Made by a program: the position numbers and the translations under genes
Notes under the pieces: generated by a model
Databases searched by the model: none
Seen by the model: the letters and a program-made list of their open reading frames with translations, nothing else
What the model was told of the DNA's origin: nothing
From: Branchiostoma floridae
Lineage: Eukaryota > Chordata > Leptocardii > Amphioxiformes > Branchiostomatidae
Assembly (NCBI RefSeq): GCF_000003815.2
Contig: NC_049992.1
Span: 5,344,481-5,408,480 of the forward strand
DNA length: 64,000 nt
Reading direction: 5' to 3'
Part shown: positions 59,721 to 64,000 of the stretch, in pieces
How positions within the stretch are numbered: the stretch's first letter is position 1
How the letters are laid out: every line of letters starts with the position of its first letter

Positions 59721-60839
59721 CGAGTTCACGATAGCGGACCCGAATTCAAGTCCTTGGGTAAACGAAAAATTAGGACAATCCGCAAAAGTTACCCTAAAAT
59801 GCTATCCTACGTTTCCACAATAGCACCGAGAACAAGAAAAGACTAAATGGATCCGTCGCACGAGTCCGGAAGTTCAAGTTCTTATGAGTTGCGTGTTGAC
59901 ATTCATTGGTTTCGGAAGCGCTGCGGGGAAGAAGTTACTTAGTACTATTTTTGTTTGTTTGTTGGCCCACCGTTGTGCAGCTTGGTTATCTAACCTTAAA
60001 TACTACGTCTAATTTTAACCATCAGTTTGCTCGACTTTCTGTTTAAGTGGATAAAGAGCTGTATGATACAGAATATGGCTCTTTTCATGTAACGATACAA
60101 TGATTTAGGAGTGCATGCGAATGAGGGTATCAACCTTGTGCATTAGGATCAGATGGAATGACAAATTAGATGTTGTGGGAAGTTATGTTAAAAAGTAGTC
60201 TGCTGTGTTGTTACGTACTAGTATTAGAAGAATCTTGTTTGCTCTTAAAGGCCTTGTCCATGTATTACATTGTATCATTTCCAATAAAGCATGAATGAAT
60301 ATGATCTTGACGTGCAATTTTTTCTCAAGTCGGGATGAGAAAATCGGTCTTCAATCGATCAAACAAGGAAAATAGTACGTATGGCAATAACTTTAACTTT
60401 GGTGATACATCGTGACACAACGTGTTTTATAAAACTTTCTATTTTCTCGACATTTAGTACCTGGGAATCGTCACCATCAACAACATGTCTGGTCCATTAA
60501 GAAAAGTTAAAGATTACAAAATAAAAACAGTTGCCGATGTCTGTGTAAGGGGATGTGATATCTGCTATGTTAAACTGTGAATATATATATACATACATGC
60601 TTCTGAAAAATATATATTTCTGAATAAAATACATATCAATACAGAAGTAAAACAATGTTATTTTGAAGCAATACTATAAAACTATGTTTCCCAAATAAAG
60701 GATGGTGTTACATCGGGTTCTAACTGACATGATCGTTATTCACGAAATGCCTCGGATTGTAAGACACTTTCGTCTGCAAACCATAATTTACCATATATAG
60801 ATATCTTTTGTTAAATCTATTAATGCGACTTATTTAGTC
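59721..60839. other. Convergent 3' region between zinc-finger and DDAH genes
   Basis: Contains the zinc-finger 3' UTR with AATAAA at 60283-60288, then AT-rich sequence. No gene seen. Confidence 0.6.
60283..60288 (+). terminator. Poly(A) signal of the zinc-finger gene
   Basis: AATAAA 563 bases after the stop, in TTTCCAATAAAGCATGAATG. Confidence 0.6.
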
Positions 60840-63639
60840 TTAGAACAGAACCGAGCAGCATGACAGCCCGGCGTCCACCTTCTTCAGCTCCCCCACTGTC
60901 AGTTCGATTCGCTTGACCTCCGGGAGCTTGTCTGCAAACGCCTGTAATGATTGAACAGGACATGATTTGAAAATTTAGATTTTCTCCATCTACAAAAAAT
61001 GACTAATCGGAATTTTCGAACGAATCTCTCAGTCGTTTGGTGGCCCGCCTGGTGTTGTAAGTATAAATAGGATTATTTTGCCGAAAAGTGGTACATTAGT
61101 ATGTTGTTGTCAAGTCATTTAGACATTAGAAAAATCATAAACTTGTCTCCTTTGAGTTTCAGTCTGATATTGCCAGTTGAGTGTCGGTACCGTCTGTACC
61201 TTTCATTCTTCCAGTTTGGCGGGAAGAAATAAAGCGGTAAAGAAAGAAGGCAAGATAAAACGCCTAAAACAATTGATACACATAAAAAACAGCCGGAGTC
61301 GAACCTCTGCTTGGAGAGTAGTCCCACCTTACCTTACAGCTGTTGGGCCAGTCCTCCGCCCTGCAGTGTATAACGGTCCCGTTCACGTGGATACAGTTCA
61401 GACCCAGGTAGTCAGGAACCCACAACGCTTCGTACGTGCAACCGCTGCTTTTACGTATGATCTGTAAATAAATAAAGACATCAGCTTGTGCCACACGTGA
61501 TGAATCAGGTTTTTGCAAATAGCAACAAGACATTGAAATCACAAATTCTGACATGTAGAAATCACAAAATCTACGATTATGTACAATTATGAGGAATTTT
61601 ACAATTAGTCTGCATTAATAATTGTATCAGAGATATTGGCAGAATAAAATCGTGTCTTCAACATGGTCTGCCCGCACAGAAATCGCACATTGACTTTAAA
61701 AGTTTTAGCAAAATATGCTTTCAGGAAAAAAAATCCACATTTTCGTGAGTACTAGTAGCTCCTTTCAAAACGCGCTTTAAGAAAAAAAAATGAATATGAA
61801 CGAAACCGGCCTTTTTAGGTGAACAAAATCTTACACATTTGGCTACATCTCGCTAGGTGTCGCAAATGCACTGTAGAATTTACGTGACACCATCACAAAA
61901 GGGTTGTCGCCATTAAGAATGAAATGGATGAAATGTCTCTGATCAGCGGACGCAAAACTGTAAACATATATTTAGTGCTGCTTACCTCCCAGGCCTTCCG
62001 TCCCGACTTATGGTTCCCGACAGCGATAACGCCCGGCCCCGCGCAGCACACCACCCCTTTCAGGTGGAACTCTGGCGGCTGAACAGGGATGGAGGTCACG
62101 GGGTAGTCAGGGAAAGTCTCCGCTAGGATCTTCCGACCAGCGTTATTGGACTGTGTCGAGTCACCCACGAAGAATTCTTTTCCTGTCCAAAAGAAAAGAA
62201 CATACTGTTAATTGCACAACGGATAACCGCACACTTCTTACCTCCGACCTCTTCCACTCCGTTTTTGAGTTAATATTACCAAGTTTTCTGTTAATTCAAT
62301 TGACATTCTGTTGTATAAATAAAAACTAAGTTGATTTATTTTATTTTAATTCACGTATGTAAATCACTGATTTTTAGTTTACCATATGTTTGCTTTCTGT
62401 TATTTCAAAGTTATAATTTGTATTGTACATTTCTGTTGCTATTATTTCTGTATAGTTTTAATGTGGACTCCAGGACGACTAGTGTATTTCACTAATGAAA
62501 ATCTAAATCAACCAAACCAAACCAAACCAAACCAAACCAAACCAAACCCCCAAATCCCGTGATGGTGCAGTAGGTGGATAACTTCGCTTTGTTGCACCGC
62601 TTGGATTATTGTACGAAATATATGCTGGAGCGGCAAATGTGGTGTGCATGCAATTAAGCGGCTTCTACTGTACCGATTAATCTATTATAAGTTATCAACA
62701 AACAAACAAACAAACAAACAAGCAAGAAGACAAACAAATGTTCCGATTCGTCATAAAAAAAAAACGACCAGTTTATTGGTTGGATTACAAACCTGTAAAT
62801 ATGACGTCACCGCCCTCCAGAGTTGCTCCCTTGTCCCGTATCCTGTGTACCTCCAAACCCGAGTCCTTCAGTAACTTCTCTACACAGTCGACCTGCAAAA
62901 CAGCAAGATTTCATTTATTTTATTTTATTTTACCGGGGTAAAAATCATAAACAGACCAATGTACAAAAGAGCATCGGATGCCAAGCATTCAGAATGGCGT
63001 TTTGCATGCCGAAGTTTGACTCCGACTGTTTTTCGTGTTTCTAGGATCCATCTTTTTAATGGTGAAGTTTATTTGCAAGTTCGTGCCCGAGGGCTAATTG
63101 CAAGTACATGGTATAAACATAGTAGATATACAAGTGACAATGGATAGTTATAAACAATTTTCTACTCTAATTCAATAGACGTTTCAAGTTGTAGTAGACA
63201 ATTTTTACCGTTTTCTTTATGTCTGTCGGCCGACATAAAGAAGATGGGACAAAATAGAAAGCCTAATAAAAACAACTAAACAAATATCAGTAAAGAGCCT
63301 AACTTCTGCTTGGAGAGTAGATCTTCTTACCTCTTTCCGACGTACTGTATCTACAGGCCTGGTGACCAGCGCCCTGTTGCCGACCACCACACAGGTGTCC
63401 TCCACAAACGGACAGTCCGGAGTGGACTCGTCCGCCGGCAGAACGGTCATCACGTCCAGTCCCAGGTCCCGCAGGGTCTGGGTGTAACGCGCGTGATCCT
63501 CCCGAGCTTTGACCAGGTCTATGATGTCCTTTGATCGTCTTTTCTTCCACTTGAATGCCTCGGAGTGGTCCCGAATGGAGTCAGGAATCTCGCGAACTAT
63601 GGCCCTGGAATACTGCGGTAGGCTGTGGCCTTCCGCCAT
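60840..63639 (-). CDS. DDAH: Dimethylarginine dimethylaminohydrolase, 278 aa
   Basis: Exons: 63639-63331, 62892-62793, 62182-61986, 61461-61333, 60941-60840; they sum to 279 codons with matching phases. DDAH hydrolyses asymmetric dimethylarginine and monomethylarginine to citrulline plus a methylamine, removing inhibitors of nitric oxide synthase in the cytosol. Family marks: CPFVEDTCVVV and RALVTRP in exon 1, TLEGGDVIFTG across exons 2-3, EFFVGDST, a catalytic-type His176 in EFHLKG, CAGPGVIAVG, and the C-terminal GLSCCSVLF with Cys273/274, one of which is the nucleophile. Length is close to the usual 285 or so. Assignment to a DDAH1 or DDAH2 type needs a tree. A 5' UTR exon may precede the start, since TTTAACAG lies just upstream. 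Confidence 0.93.
61264..61319 (-). repeat. Short repeat with CTCCAAGCAGA edge, copy A
   Basis: On the minus strand it begins CTACTCTCCAAGCAGAGGTT, 10 bases after the donor of DDAH exon 4, and also has a B-box-like GGTTCGACTCC. It resembles copy B at 63262-63318. Confidence 0.5.
62516..62547. repeat. (CCAAA)n microsatellite
   Basis: Six to seven AACCA pentamers in a DDAH intron. A (CAAA)n run follows at 62697-62724. Confidence 0.9.
63062..63121 (+). repeat. GAAGTTTATTTGCAAGTTC repeat, copy 3
   Basis: Contains GTGAAGTTTATTTGCAAGTT and CGAGGGCTAATTGCAAGTAC; same family as 26340-26402 and 45857-45906. DDAH intron 1. Confidence 0.7.
63262..63318 (-). repeat. Short repeat with CTCCAAGCAGA edge, copy B
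   Basis: Begins CTACTCTCCAAGCAGAAGTT on the minus strand, 12 bases after the donor of DDAH exon 1. Partner of 61264-61319. Confidence 0.5.
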
Positions 63640-64000
63640 CGGCTTGGCTATGATTATCTGTTAAAGATTACGAACGAATATATCCAGTCGGTGCTTCAGT
63701 AGTAACTGCTTTTTGGCGAAAACTTGAATTAAATATTCTGCTTATATTTTGGGGAAATTATGCATAATAATTTGTACCAAAGGGACCGTTATTTGAAGTA
63801 CATACTATTATTTATTAGTTATTAACACTCATAAAACAGTGAAAGTATAGATAACTCAGTGAAAAGTCATACAACCTGAGAGAAACATGAACATGTGGCC
63901 TGCTGAAGGTGAAGTTTTAACCCGTCTTTCTGGCGCAACTAGTTTTCCGTATACCGGAAGTGACAATGAGCAGACCTGTAGCGGTGTCATGGGTCACGAC
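63640..64000. other. Upstream region of DDAH
   Basis: No exon seen apart from a possible 5' UTR piece. A TATA box or CpG-rich promoter is not obvious in the 360 bases available. Confidence 0.4.

Overview
The window reads as animal nuclear DNA: genes are split into short exons with GT-AG introns, intergenic DNA is rich in small inverted-repeat transposons, SINE- and LINE-like repeats and microsatellites, and there is one 507-base run of N. A CR1/L2-like retrotransposon with a 2A-like peptide, lineage-specific lectin receptors and a DDAH gene together suggest a cephalochordate (amphioxus, Branchiostoma). That is inference from gene and repeat style; other deuterostome invertebrates are not excluded.

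Layout. 0.2-0.7 kb (-): remnant of a KDZ-type transposase. 1.9-5.3 kb (+): nearly intact PHD/endonuclease/reverse-transcriptase LINE. 8.0-17.5 kb (+) and 34.5-22.7 kb (-): two convergent paralogous genes for a composite type II membrane lectin. The order is cytoplasmic head, TM, Thr-rich stalk, SUEL lectin, F5/8C, EGF-like, FAMeT-type domain, trefoil. The right copy can be spliced in frame over 14 exons to 959 aa; the left copy lacks a recognisable cytoplasmic head. The space between them holds an inverted-duplicated 3' flank, MITEs and the assembly gap. 44.5-36.0 kb (-): a 13-exon receptor tyrosine kinase (729 aa) with Ig-like ectodomain and an HGD catalytic loop. 47.8-53.3 kb (+): a six-exon type I membrane protein (285 aa) with two Ig-like regions. 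A foldback element inside one of its introns carries a mitochondrial-presequence-like first exon on the other strand. 55.9-56.4 kb: minisatellite. 57.8-60.3 kb (+): nine-finger C2H2 zinc-finger gene with TATA box, noncoding first exon and poly(A) signal. 63.6-60.8 kb (-): five-exon DDAH gene (278 aa).

The cell-surface genes form a cluster. The right lectin receptor has a long cytoplasmic head with five LY-centred 33-residue repeats and two VYxN motifs, and lies 1.4 kb downstream of the receptor kinase on the same strand. A functional link is speculation, but this cluster is the most interesting part of the window. All exon models were made by eye from splice sites, reading-frame phase and comparison of the two paralogs; no database search was run.
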